A DNA stretch of 64,000 bases from Geobacter sp. AOG1 (GCF_019972315.1 NZ_BLIZ01000001.1:186001-250000), one strand, 5' to 3'; positions 55,203-63,077 are shown, counted from the stretch's first letter. Numbers and translations are program-made. Notes: generated by a model from the letters alone, not told the origin.

Positions 55203-55253
55203 TTGACAAGCCGCCGTATCAACGGTAAATTGGGGTACAGTATACGGTACCCC
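55203..55253 (+). promoter_or_regulatory. Sigma70 promoter with 22-bp GntR-type operator (dehydrogenase-flavoenzyme operon)
   Basis: TTGACA (55203-55208), 17 bp, TAAATT (55226-55231), then the palindrome 55232-55253 (GGGGTAC arm, GTATAC centre, GTACCCC arm). Third promoter with the identical layout. It is 88 bp before the dehydrogenase ATG. Confidence 0.9.
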
Positions 55254-55341
55254 AGAAATTAACAGAGAACATATTCTCGATAGCAAAATAAATCGACCCC
55301 TCGCACGCTGGCCATTTGGGGGAGACTGCACGGGAGGAATT

Positions 55342-56271
55342 ATGGCGAAAAAAGTGGGCATCATCGGCGCAGCCGGCACCCTGGGTTCCTGCGCCGCATT
55401 CATGATTGCCAGGGAGAGCCTGGCGGACGAAATGATTCTTGTCCCGGGAACCCGGGAAAACATCGTGAAGTTTCACCGGATGGATATCGAAACGGCCATG
55501 ACCGGCATCAACGACATGAAGGTCAGGTTCGGCCACAAAGAGGAACTGGCCGGCGCCGATGTGGTGATACTGGGTGCGGGCGCGCCCTGGCGCCGCATCA
55601 ACAACCGGATGGAACTGCTCGATGACGGAATGCCGATCATCAGGGAGGCGGCGCAGACCATCTGCCGGTACTGCCCCGATGCCGTGGTCATCACCCTCAC
55701 CAATCCCGTCGATCCCCTCAACTGGGCACTCTGGAAGCTTACCGGCCTCCCGCGGCAGCAGTTTCTCGGCTATTCGCTCAACGACACGCTCCGCTTCCGC
55801 CGCCTGCTGGCCCAGGCGCTGGCGGTTCCCGCCCCCACAGTGGACGCCACCGTGGTGGGCGAGCACGGACCACACCAGGTCCTGCTCTTCAGTTCCGTCA
55901 AGGTGAACGGCAAGCCGTTCACGGTGGACCAGCAGACCCGGCTCGATGTCCGGGCCGAGATCCCCAAGATACTCGACAGCCTGGAGACGCTAGGGGCCGG
56001 CAGAACCACCGGTTGGACATCGTCCATAGGTATCTCGGCTATCGTAAAGGCAATCCTGGATGATACCGGCGAAGTCATTCCCTGTTCGGCCGTTCTGGAC
56101 GGGGAATACGGCCGCAGCGACCTGAGCGCCAGCATGCCGGTCCGCCTGGGGCGGGGAGGAGTGCAGGAATTGCTGCCGGTAGTAACGGAACCGGGAGAGC
56201 AACAGGAGCTTGAGAAATGTTTCGATTTCCTCGGGGATACGGTGCGCTCGCTGGAGTCACGGCTGGCCTAG
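55342..56271 (+). CDS. Malate/lactate dehydrogenase family protein (2-hydroxyacid dehydrogenase)
   Basis: A 309-residue member of the LDH/MDH superfamily. The NAD motif is VGIIGAAGTLGSCAAFMI. The substrate loop is atypical (GAGAPWRRINNRMELLDDGMPII), while the asparagine in LTNPVDPLNWAL, the catalytic aspartate in LNDTLRFRRLL and the catalytic histidine in VVGEHGPHQVL are kept. It should interconvert an (S)-2-hydroxy acid and its 2-oxo acid, but the altered loop suggests neither malate nor lactate is the main substrate. It would supply or drain the 2-oxo acid used by the ferredoxin oxidoreductase. The operator upstream puts it in the same regulon. Confidence 0.82.
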   Translation: MAKKVGIIGAAGTLGSCAAFMIARESLADEMILVPGTRENIVKFHRMDIETAMTGINDMKVRFGHKEELAGADVVILGAGAPWRRINNRMELLDDGMPIIREAAQTICRYCPDAVVITLTNPVDPLNWALWKLTGLPRQQFLGYSLNDTLRFRRLLAQALAVPAPTVDATVVGEHGPHQVLLFSSVKVNGKPFTVDQQTRLDVRAEIPKILDSLETLGAGRTTGWTSSIGISAIVKAILDDTGEVIPCSAVLDGEYGRSDLSASMPVRLGRGGVQELLPVVTEPGEQQELEKCFDFLGDTVRSLESRLA

Positions 56272-56311
56272 CGGCGCTACTCTGCCCACATCACATGAAA
56301 GGTGTTACGCC

Positions 56312-58423
56312 ATGGCACAACAATTCGAAAAATTACTTTCACCCCTGAAGATCGGTCAGGCCACCGCCAGAAACCGGTTCCTGAAAACCGCCAACGGCAC
56401 CTCCTTCATGGAAGAGGATCAGACCGTCGGTCCGGGAATGATCGCCTTTTACGAAAGGCTGGCTGCCGGCGGGGTCGGCTGGCTGACCGTCGAATCATGC
56501 GGGGTTGAATATCCGCTGGGGGTCCAGCACATCCACTACGACAAGGACGGCAACCCCATTGCCAGCGTGCAGTTGCACCTCACCGACGACAAATTCATCG
56601 AAAGCTACGGCAAACTCGCCACGGCGATCAAAAAACAGGGTGCAGTCGCCTCCATCCAGTTTCAGCATGCCGGCCCCTGGAACCCGACCGGCCTGCTGCC
56701 GAAAACGCGCGACACCCAGGGGGCCTCCACCATGACCCAGGAGGAGCTCCCCGGGCCGGACTTCAACCCCTGTCGGGAGATGACCCCGGAAGATATCGAC
56801 CGGCAGGTGGAACTCTGGGTCAGCGCCGCCGAACGGGCCTACAAGGCAGGCTTCGACGCCGTGGAAATCAACCACGGCACCTGCCACCAGGGGAACACCT
56901 TCCTCTCCCGGGTCTGGAACAAGCGGACCGACGAATATGGCCCCCAGAGCTATGAAAACCGCACCCGCTTCATACGCCGCATCATCTCCGAAACCAAGAA
57001 GCGCTGTCCCGGCCTGACGGTGGTGGCGCTGATGAACATCTGCGAGTACAACCATCCGCGGGCGACGACCATCGAGGAAGGGGCCCAGATGGCCAGACTG
57101 GTCGCCGAGGTGGCCGACGGCATCAACTGCCGTGCGGAAAAATACGGCCACCGTGAGGGGCTGCTGCAGCCGGACCGGATCCTCTATCCCGAGCCGCCGG
57201 CGAACCTGCCGAAGGATCTGGACTGGAGCCGCAACGGCAAAGGGGCCACCGTGCCGCTGGTGGAGGCGGTCAAGGCCACGGGGGTGACGATCCCCCTCTG
57301 GACCGCCTGCCGTCTCGACCCCTATCTCGGTGAAGAATACCTGCAGAAGGGGAGCATCGACATGGTCGGCATGACCCGGCGCCTGCTGGCCGACCCGGAG
57401 ATGCCCAACAAGGTCGCCCAGGGTCGCATGGAGGATATCCGCTGGTGCCACGGCTGCCTGCACTGCATGGATGAGCGGAACAAGAACCGGCGCCTGAACT
57501 GCCGGATCAACGCCACCCTGGGGCGTGAACTGTTCCCGGAATTCCAGTCCAGGCCTGCCGAAAAGAAAAAGAAGGTCCTGGTCGTGGGGGGGGGCCCCGC
57601 CGGGATGGAAGCGGCAAGGGTCGCGGCGCAACGGGGTCACGACGTGGTCCTGTACGAAAAAGCGGGCTGGCTGGGGGGGCTGCTCCCGGTGGCCAGCATG
57701 GTAAAACACCTGGAAACCGTCGACATCATGACCTTTGTCAAGTATCTGGAGACGCAGATCAGGAAAGAGGGGGTAAAGATTCACCTGAAGGAAGAGGTAA
57801 CCCCCGCCATCGTCAAGAAGGAAAATCCCGACGTGCTGGTGGTGGCTGCCGGCTCCGCGTATACCAAATTCCATTGCCCCGGCAACGATAACCGGAAGGT
57901 ACTGACCCCCGGCGGGCTCCACAAGCAGATGAAGTTCTTCCTGAAGTTCTTCAGCCCCATGACCATGGCCAAACTGACCAAGATCTGGATGCCGGTGGGG
58001 AAAGAGGTGGTCGTCACCGGCGGCAAGCTGCACGGTTGCGAACTCACCGAATTTCTCACCCAGCGCGGCCGGAAAGTCACCATGGTACATAACGGGCCGG
58101 CGGAGGAACTGGGGGAAGGGATGACCGGTGACGACCTGATGAATCTCTGGCCCTGGATGGAGAGGAAGGGGATTCTGATCAACAGCGATGTTACCTACCG
58201 GGAAGTCAACAACCGCGGGCTCGTCATTACCGATAAAGACGGCAAAGAGCGCCTGATCGAAGTCAACAACGTCTGCACCACCCAGGAATTCGCCCCCAAC
58301 AATGAAATCGTGCAAAAACTGGGGGGACTGGTCAAAGAGGTCTACAATGTCGGCAGCTCCGAGAAGCCGGGTCTCATCGTGGATGCGATGAGAGAAGGGG
58401 CAAAAATCGGTTACGCAATCTGA
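56312..58423 (+). CDS. Enoate-reductase/2,4-dienoyl-CoA-reductase-like FMN/Fe-S/FAD flavoenzyme
   Basis: A 703-residue old-yellow-enzyme fusion. Residues about 1-360 form the FMN TIM barrel (FEKLLSPLKIGQATARNRFLKTANGT, QFQHAG, EINHGTCHQGNTFLSRVWNKRTDEYG). A [4Fe-4S] site follows near residue 378 (CHGCLHC and the later CRIN cysteine). A Rossmann FAD/NAD domain starts near 420 (KVLVVGGGPAGMEAARVAAQRGH). The family includes dienoyl-CoA reductase, clostridial enoate reductase and aryl-CoA reductases; it reduces activated C=C bonds. The normal active-site HGxH is replaced by NHGTCH, so substrate may differ. The ATG at 56312 has AAAGGTG upstream. Confidence 0.88.
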   Translation: MAQQFEKLLSPLKIGQATARNRFLKTANGTSFMEEDQTVGPGMIAFYERLAAGGVGWLTVESCGVEYPLGVQHIHYDKDGNPIASVQLHLTDDKFIESYGKLATAIKKQGAVASIQFQHAGPWNPTGLLPKTRDTQGASTMTQEELPGPDFNPCREMTPEDIDRQVELWVSAAERAYKAGFDAVEINHGTCHQGNTFLSRVWNKRTDEYGPQSYENRTRFIRRIISETKKRCPGLTVVALMNICEYNHPRATTIEEGAQMARLVAEVADGINCRAEKYGHREGLLQPDRILYPEPPANLPKDLDWSRNGKGATVPLVEAVKATGVTIPLWTACRLDPYLGEEYLQKGSIDMVGMTRRLLADPEMPNKVAQGRMEDIRWCHGCLHCMDERNKNRRLNCRINATLGRELFPEFQSRPAEKKKKVLVVGGGPAGMEAARVAAQRGHDVVLYEKAGWLGGLLPVASMVKHLETVDIMTFVKYLETQIRKEGVKIHLKEEVTPAIVKKENPDVLVVAAGSAYTKFHCPGNDNRKVLTPGGLHKQMKFFLKFFSPMTMAKLTKIWMPVGKEVVVTGGKLHGCELTEFLTQRGRKVTMVHNGPAEELGEGMTGDDLMNLWPWMERKGILINSDVTYREVNNRGLVITDKDGKERLIEVNNVCTTQEFAPNNEIVQKLGGLVKEVYNVGSSEKPGLIVDAMREGAKIGYAI

Positions 58424-58439
58424 GGCATGTCCCACCCTT

Positions 58440-58493
58440 GTAGGGGCATCCCGTGTGGGTGCCCGATTGGGCGGGCGCAAGGCCCATCCCTAC
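58440..58493. repeat. REP-like intergenic element
   Basis: A 54-bp GC-rich unit starts GTAGGGGCATCCCGTGTGGG and ends in CATCCCTAC, with inner inverted GGGTGCCC/GGGCGGGC-like parts. The GTAGGG/CCCTAC ends are inverted. The type is familiar as a dispersed palindromic repeat in several bacterial genomes; only one copy is in this window. Confidence 0.6.
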
Positions 58494-58522
58494 CCTCAGA
58501 TGCTCACCCCACTGGAACGATA

Positions 58523-58562
58523 AAAAAGAAAAGGGGCGCGAAAATGCGCCCCTCACCTTTTT
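58523..58562. terminator. Bidirectional terminator between flavoenzyme and DUF2127 genes
   Basis: AGGGGCGC/GCGCCCCT stem with a GAAAAT loop (58532-58553), an A-rich run before it and T-rich sequence after it, so it works for the convergent genes on both sides. Confidence 0.85.
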
Positions 58563-58601
58563 TGACACCAGCCAATCACACGGTCCACAGCAGTAGGTGG
58601 T

Positions 58602-59078
58602 TCACTTCCCCTTGGACCGCGTAACCACCACCAGCAGGTACGCCACCACCACCCCGTTCACCGCCAGGACCGTCACCTTGGGCCAGGTTATCCCCTGCAC
58701 GACCTCGTACAGCTCGATGGGAATGTACATCCCGCCGCTCAGGAGGCCGAACCACTCGGCCCATTGCCGCTGCATCCAGAGCCCGTAGGCCTCGGCAAAG
58801 CGGATGATGGCATAGAACAGGGCACCCACCGCCACCGCCCAGAGCTTCATATCCGTCACCCGATCGGACAGGTCGAGAAAAATCCGGGGGTAGTGACTGG
58901 CCGGATTGATGTGGAAATGCCGTACCAGCTGTTCGGCCGCGGCATGGAGGTCATGGTGGATGAAGGCAAGCAGGCCGAAGCCGACCAGGAGCACCAGCGC
59001 TCCCTTCGCCCCCTCGAAAAACGCAACCACCCGCAGACCCCCCGCCGAAGGGTGGTATTTTTTCCTCTTTTTACCCAT
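58602..59078 (-). CDS. DUF2127 family membrane protein
   Basis: A 158-residue protein with four predicted helices: GLRVVAFFEGAKGALVLLVGFGLLAFIHHDLH, then AEQLVRHFHINPASHYPRI, MKLWAVAVGALFYAIIRFAEAYGLWMQRQWAEWFGLLSGGMYIPIELYEV and VTVLAVNGVVVAYLLVVVTRSK. The pattern of a helix with FEGxKG and RFAEAYGLW is that of DUF2127. Function is unknown. The start is either GTG at 59087 (overlapping the upstream stop) or ATG at 59078; I use the latter. Confidence 0.78.
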   Translation of the reverse strand: MGKKRKKYHPSAGGLRVVAFFEGAKGALVLLVGFGLLAFIHHDLHAAAEQLVRHFHINPASHYPRIFLDLSDRVTDMKLWAVAVGALFYAIIRFAEAYGLWMQRQWAEWFGLLSGGMYIPIELYEVVQGITWPKVTVLAVNGVVVAYLLVVVTRSKGK

Positions 59079-59086
59079 GGCGGCCA

Positions 59087-60151
59087 CTACCCCTTCGCCC
59101 GCTCATACTGCACCGGCCAGACATGCTCAGCCCCCAGCGCCTTGGCCGCATGGATCGGCCAATAGGGATCACGCAGCATCTCCCGGGCCAGGAACACCGC
59201 ATCGGCATTCCCCGTAGCAACGATCTGTTCGGCCTGCACGGGGCTCGTAATCATTCCCACCGCCCCGGTGGCGATCCCCGTCTCCCGCCTGATGGCGGCG
59301 GCAAAGGGAGTCTGGTAACCGGGTCCCACGGGAACGGCCGCGTGGGGCATCAACCCACCCGACGAGCAGTCGATGAGATCGACCCCCAACTCCTTGAGAC
59401 GCCGGCAGAGCACCAGGGACTGCTCCAGGTCCCAGCCACCTTCCACCCAGTCGGTGGCCGAAATGCGCACGAACACCGGCAGGTCGGCAGGCCAGATCTC
59501 CCGCACTGCCCGGGCAACGTCCAGGGGGAAGCGCATCCGGTTCTCCAGGCTCCCCCCGTAACCATCGGTCCGCCGGTTGGCAAGGGGGGAGAGGAACTCG
59601 TTCAGCAGGTAGCCGTGGGCCATGTGGACCTCCACCACCTGGAAACCGGCTGCCAGCGACCGTCGGGCTCCGTTGGCAAAATCCCGTCGAACGCCCTCCA
59701 TCTCCTCCACCGAAAGCTCCCGGGGGGCATGATGGCCTACGTCGAAGGGGATGGAGCTCGGCGCAACGGTCTGCCAACCGCCATGGCCCGCTTCCACGGG
59801 GCCGCCCCCCTGCCAGGGGGAACTGCAGGAGGACTTGCGGCCGGCATGGGCAAGCTGGAGGGCCGGCACGGCCCCCTGTTCACGGATGAAGCGGGCAATG
59901 GGGGCAAAGGCCTCTCCGTGGGAATCGCTCCAGATGCCGCTGTCGTCCGGACTGATTCTCCCCTCGGGACTGACCGCCGTCGCCTCCACCATGACCAGCC
60001 CTGCCCCGCCCACGGCGCGGCTCCCCAGGTGGACCAGGTGCCAGTCGGTCGGCATGCCGTCGCGGCTGGAATACTGGCACATGGGGGAGACGAAAATACG
60101 GTTGCGAAATGTCAGTTCACGCAGCTTAAAGGGCGAAAACAGCATGCTCAT
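59087..60151 (-). CDS. NADH:flavin oxidoreductase, YqjM/NamA-type old yellow enzyme
   Basis: A 354-residue FMN enzyme starting MLFSPFKLRELTFRNRIFVSPMCQYSSRDGMPTDWH, the YqjM signature with the regulatory cysteine in PMCQYS. The substrate-binding LAHAGRKSS and VVEVHMAHGYLLNEFLSPLANRRTDGYGG are conserved. It reduces activated alkenes with NADPH. I chose the ATG at 60151 because AAGGAGG lies seven bases upstream. It is likely an electrophile-detoxifying ene-reductase; the substrate is not known. Confidence 0.94.
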   Translation of the reverse strand: MSMLFSPFKLRELTFRNRIFVSPMCQYSSRDGMPTDWHLVHLGSRAVGGAGLVMVEATAVSPEGRISPDDSGIWSDSHGEAFAPIARFIREQGAVPALQLAHAGRKSSCSSPWQGGGPVEAGHGGWQTVAPSSIPFDVGHHAPRELSVEEMEGVRRDFANGARRSLAAGFQVVEVHMAHGYLLNEFLSPLANRRTDGYGGSLENRMRFPLDVARAVREIWPADLPVFVRISATDWVEGGWDLEQSLVLCRRLKELGVDLIDCSSGGLMPHAAVPVGPGYQTPFAAAIRRETGIATGAVGMITSPVQAEQIVATGNADAVFLAREMLRDPYWPIHAAKALGAEHVWPVQYERAKG

Positions 60152-60173
60152 GACATCCTCCTTCGGTATATAG

Positions 60174-60371
60174 CTATGCTTCTTTGGCTGGAGCGGTCGA
60201 GAGAACCACGGCAAGCGGGTCCGACTCCCACGTCACCTCGGGATAGAGGGAGTCGTCGAGGCGGAGGTAGGTGCCGTCGACACCCGTTTCGGCCCACCAG
60301 CATTCGGTCCCCCTGACGGGGAGCTTGTCGAACAGGTAGAGGTGCTTATCCTTGTCTCGTGCCAGGAACAT
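60174..60371 (-). CDS. Uncharacterised 65-residue protein
   Basis: A 65-residue ORF with AAAGGAG nine bases before the ATG at 60371. The product, starting MFLARDKDKHLYLFDKLP, contains GTECWWAET and LRLDDSLYPEVTWESDPLAVVLS; it is acidic and lacks membrane segments. It has no motif I recognise. It precedes the ene-reductase gene by 22 bp on the same strand and is probably co-transcribed. Confidence 0.7.
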   Translation of the reverse strand: MFLARDKDKHLYLFDKLPVRGTECWWAETGVDGTYLRLDDSLYPEVTWESDPLAVVLSTAPAKEA

Positions 60372-60558
60372 GTCGGATCTCCTTTGGGACTGCGCCAGGA
60401 TGGCGAAATTAGCCATGCCGGCCGGATTGTGACAAACTACCCCCAACCTATACCACTACCGGCGGGAAATGTACAGACTGGCACTCATGAAGAAAATGAC
60501 ATGGTGGTTGAGTGAAATGTTCTGTCGGTGGAAGGGGAACGGTTGCGGAAAGAAGTGT

Positions 60559-61431
60559 TCAGCCGAGGCGGATGAGGATGGCACCGGCCAGGATGAGCAG
60601 CGCCGCCCCGAGCCGGATCCGGCCGCACGACTCGCCGAGGAAGAAGATGCCGATCAACACCCCCATGAGGATGCTCACCTGGCGCACCGGCACCGCATAG
60701 CTCACGGGTGAGAGGTTGAGGCCGTAGCGGAAGGTGAGAAACGACGCCATCATCACCGGTCCGCTGACGAGGATGAGCCCCCAGTGCTCCCGCAGCTCGG
60801 CGGTAATAAGGGGACGATAGCGGGGGCGGAGGATATTGAAGCTCATGATTCCCAGCATGATCAGGACGAGAAAGTAGGTGAAGTAGAGGGGTGAGTAATC
60901 GCGGACACCGACCTTTTCGGCGATGGAGCCGAGGGAGTAGATGAACCCCGCCGCCAGGGCGTACCGCACCGAATCGGAGCCCAGATTGCGGAAGGGGCGG
61001 ATGAACTCGGCGAGGGAGACCCGCTCCATCTGCACCGAATAGGCCCCAAGGATCACGAGCAGGATGCCGGCGATCCCGAGGGGGGTGAGCCGCTCCCCCA
61101 GGAGCCACATTCCCCAAATGGGGACGTAGACCATGGAGGTCTGGCAGAGGGGGTAGACCACCGACAGGTCCCCTCCCCGGTAGGCGCGGCCATTCAGCAG
61201 GTGGTAGAGGACAAAGCAGACCGCCCCCACCGTCACCAGCAGCAGCGTCCTGATATCGGGCCAGTGGAACTCTACGGTCACCAGCGGCAGGGTCGCGGTG
61301 AACAGTCCCCCCGAGGCAACGAACATCCACCAGATGAAGACCGTCTTGTGACGGCTCCGCTTCACCAGCAGGTTCCAGAGGGCGTGCATGACGGCGGAGA
61401 TGACGATGAGGATAAAGGCGAGGGTACTCAC
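60559..61431 (-). CDS. EamA/DMT superfamily permease
   Basis: A 290-residue membrane protein with ten predicted helices in two EamA repeats. Family features are HALWNLLVKRS near the start, YPLCQTSMVYVPIWGMWLLGERLTPLGIAGILLVILGAY in the first repeat and the matching RQVSILMGVLIGIFFLGESCGRIRLGAALLILAGAILI in the second. It exports or imports metabolites; the substrate is unknown. The start is GTG at 61431, with only a weak ribosome-binding site. Confidence 0.88.
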   Translation of the reverse strand: MSTLAFILIVISAVMHALWNLLVKRSRHKTVFIWWMFVASGGLFTATLPLVTVEFHWPDIRTLLLVTVGAVCFVLYHLLNGRAYRGGDLSVVYPLCQTSMVYVPIWGMWLLGERLTPLGIAGILLVILGAYSVQMERVSLAEFIRPFRNLGSDSVRYALAAGFIYSLGSIAEKVGVRDYSPLYFTYFLVLIMLGIMSFNILRPRYRPLITAELREHWGLILVSGPVMMASFLTFRYGLNLSPVSYAVPVRQVSILMGVLIGIFFLGESCGRIRLGAALLILAGAILIRLG

Positions 61432-61697
61432 CCGGGAAGTATAGCGAAAACGGAATTTTTTAGCGAGAGTAAAAATTAAAGAGTGCGGGGAAAGCGCAGG
61501 ATTGTTTTATAGACATTGCTAATTGGAAAATGTTGTGCTAGCTGTAACGAGTGCCACCTTCGGCCACCACAAAAACAACAAAAGTTTATAGATGTAGAAG
61601 CCTTAGTGGTTTATAAATAGAGAAACTTGTTTCTACATTTAGAAACCAGGCTCTAACTGCTCAATTACGAGTTGAGCAAGTAAAAGAAAAGGCGAAA
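61432..61697. other. AT-rich intergenic stretch with short inverted repeats
   Basis: No ORF. A perfect GTTTCTA-CATT-TAGAAAC hairpin lies at 61629-61646, and a GCTCAA/TTGAGC pair at 61659-61677 ends in GTTGAGC, which fits the integron core-site consensus GTTRRRY. Base composition shifts here from GC-rich to AT-rich. Confidence 0.5.
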
Positions 61698-61976
61698 ATG
61701 GACATCATACTGCCCATCGTAATAGTCGCAAATATCTCGTTCCTTGCAACTGTAATTAGACTACGAGTGAGTCATAAAGACCTTTTTGAAAGCATGGGAA
61801 TCGACGGGAGATTGTTCTGTGGCTCAATCAAGCAACTTGCGACAATCGTTGAGTTCATAATCAAGAGAAAACCGATTGATTTAAAAGACAATTTACTGAT
61901 CATCAGCAGCTACACCTTCTTGGCGTCCTTTATTGCGTTTTTCCCGTTAATGCTTTTTTTCACACTGAAGAAGTAA
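61698..61976 (+). CDS. Unknown small membrane protein (AT-rich)
   Basis: A 92-residue protein with two hydrophobic helices, DIILPIVIVANISFLATVI at the N-terminus and LLIISSYTFLASFIAFFPLMLFFTL at the C-terminus, separated by a basic loop. No known family. Codon use is AT-rich compared with nearly all other genes in the window, a sign of foreign origin. It starts 27 bp after a GTTGAGC core-like site and is followed by an attC-like structure, so it may be a gene cassette. The ribosome-binding site is weak. Confidence 0.6.
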   Translation: MDIILPIVIVANISFLATVIRLRVSHKDLFESMGIDGRLFCGSIKQLATIVEFIIKRKPIDLKDNLLIISSYTFLASFIAFFPLMLFFTLKK

Positions 61977-62000
61977 AGGCCGCAAAATAAAGAGAACGAG

Positions 62001-62066
62001 GCTCAACCACTCGGCGGCACACGGGCTTTGCTAACGCTACGCTGGTGCGCCTCGCCACCGTTGGGC
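62001..62066 (+). other. attC-like recombination site
   Basis: GCTCAAC (62001-62007) matches the inverse core consensus RYYYAAC, and GTTGGGC (62060-62066) matches the core GTTRRRY, 66 bp overall. Inside, GGCGGCAC and GTGCGCC can pair with one unpaired G, as expected for the extra-helical bases of attC. A start codon follows 24 bases after the core. Confidence 0.5.
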
Positions 62067-62089
62067 TGGCACAAAGGAAGGAAAATATT

Positions 62090-62446
62090 ATGAGCATAAA
62101 CATTGAGGAAAATCACACGCTTCATAGCATTATTGGAGGAATGACTAACGATTATTTTGATTTTTTCTGTAAAGAGTGTGGTTCCCATATCAATAATACG
62201 GACTTTTACAGTTTGGATACGGTTGGCGTTAAGTTGGTGACAAAGTGTGATGGTTGCGGAAATGTATCGATCTTTAAACTAAAATGCTCAATTCCTCTAG
62301 GTCCCATTGAATTTACAGTAAACTATAGCCTTACAAAGAAACTAGAAAAAAAGGTAAATTATGGCTTTAAAGCTTACGATCAACGACAGCTCAAAACTTA
62401 TCAAAAGGAAATAAAAGAAAAGATTCTGAAGGAAAAGAGAAAATGA
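62090..62446 (+). CDS. Unknown protein with zinc-ribbon-like cysteines (AT-rich)
   Basis: A 118-residue protein. Two cysteine pairs, CKECGSH and CDGCGN, 37 residues apart suggest one small zinc-binding site. The C-terminus is Lys/Glu-rich (YQKEIKEKILKEKRK). No family recognised. The ATG at 62090 has GGAAGGA upstream. It lies between two attC-like sites and is AT-rich, which fits a mobile gene cassette. Confidence 0.6.
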   Translation: MSINIEENHTLHSIIGGMTNDYFDFFCKECGSHINNTDFYSLDTVGVKLVTKCDGCGNVSIFKLKCSIPLGPIEFTVNYSLTKKLEKKVNYGFKAYDQRQLKTYQKEIKEKILKEKRK

Positions 62447-62491
62447 GGTGTCAGCCACTGACACGAAACAAAGCTTAAACTGAAGGAGGAT

Positions 62492-62544
62492 GCCCCAACC
62501 AAGTGTAACAGCGGCCTTGGCCGCTGTACTCTCCCACGTTATGC
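62492..62544 (+). other. Second attC-like site
   Basis: GCCCCAAC (62492-62499) and GTTATGC (62538-62544) bracket a perfect ACAGCGGCC-TT-GGCCGCTGT stem (62508-62527). GTTATGC departs at one position from GTTRRRY, so the match is weaker than at 62001. Confidence 0.42.
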
Positions 62545-62591
62545 GAATTAAGATGAAGCAGTAAAACCGTCCATAGTCCAGGAGGGGTGAC

Positions 62592-63077
62592 ATGAATAAG
62601 CACGCAAAGAATACGATTTGCCTTTGGTACGATGGCGATGCCGAGGACGCGGCACGATTTTACGCCAGGACCTTTCCCGATTCATCCGTTGGCGCGGTGC
62701 ACCTCGCACCGGGAGACTTTCCGTCCGGGAAAAAAGGAGATGTGTTGACGGTCGAGTTTACCGTGATGGGAATCCCCTGCCTCGGGCTCAATGGTGGACC
62801 CGAGGTCAAGCACAACTGGGCATTCTCGTTTCAGGTCGCAACCGTTGACCAGGCAGAAACCGATCGTTACTGGAACGCCATTGTCGGCAACGGCGGCGAA
62901 GAAAATGTCTGCGGCTGGTGCCAGGACAAATGGGGCTTGTCCTGGCAGATTACGCCGATCGCTCTGACCGAAGCGATAACCGATCCCGATCCCGCCGCCG
63001 CCAAGCGTGCTTTCGATGCAATGATGGAGATGAAAAAGATCGACATCGCTGCAATCGAGGCGGCGCGCCGCGGTTGA
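62592..63077 (+). CDS. VOC superfamily protein (PhnB/3-demethylubiquinone-methyltransferase-like)
   Basis: A 161-residue protein. [31 protein letters not shown] and [37 protein letters not shown], then [16 protein letters not shown], are the PhnB-like VOC signature. The fold hosts diverse metal enzymes and binding proteins; no activity can be assigned. AGGAGG precedes the ATG. GC content is like the host genome. VOC genes are common in integron cassettes, and it follows an attC-like site, but I see no attC behind it. Confidence 0.9.
   Translation: MNKHAKNTICLWYDGDAEDAARFYARTFPDSSVGAVHLAPGDFPSGKKGDVLTVEFTVMGIPCLGLNGGPEVKHNWAFSFQVATVDQAETDRYWNAIVGNGGEENVCGWCQDKWGLSWQITPIALTEAITDPDPAAAKRAFDAMMEMKKIDIAAIEAARRG

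Noticed and set aside
56495-58480. 661-codon minus-strand ORF opposite the enoate-reductase-like gene
   Set aside because: A codon-bias shadow of a well-supported flavoenzyme gene; no motif, no ribosome-binding site.
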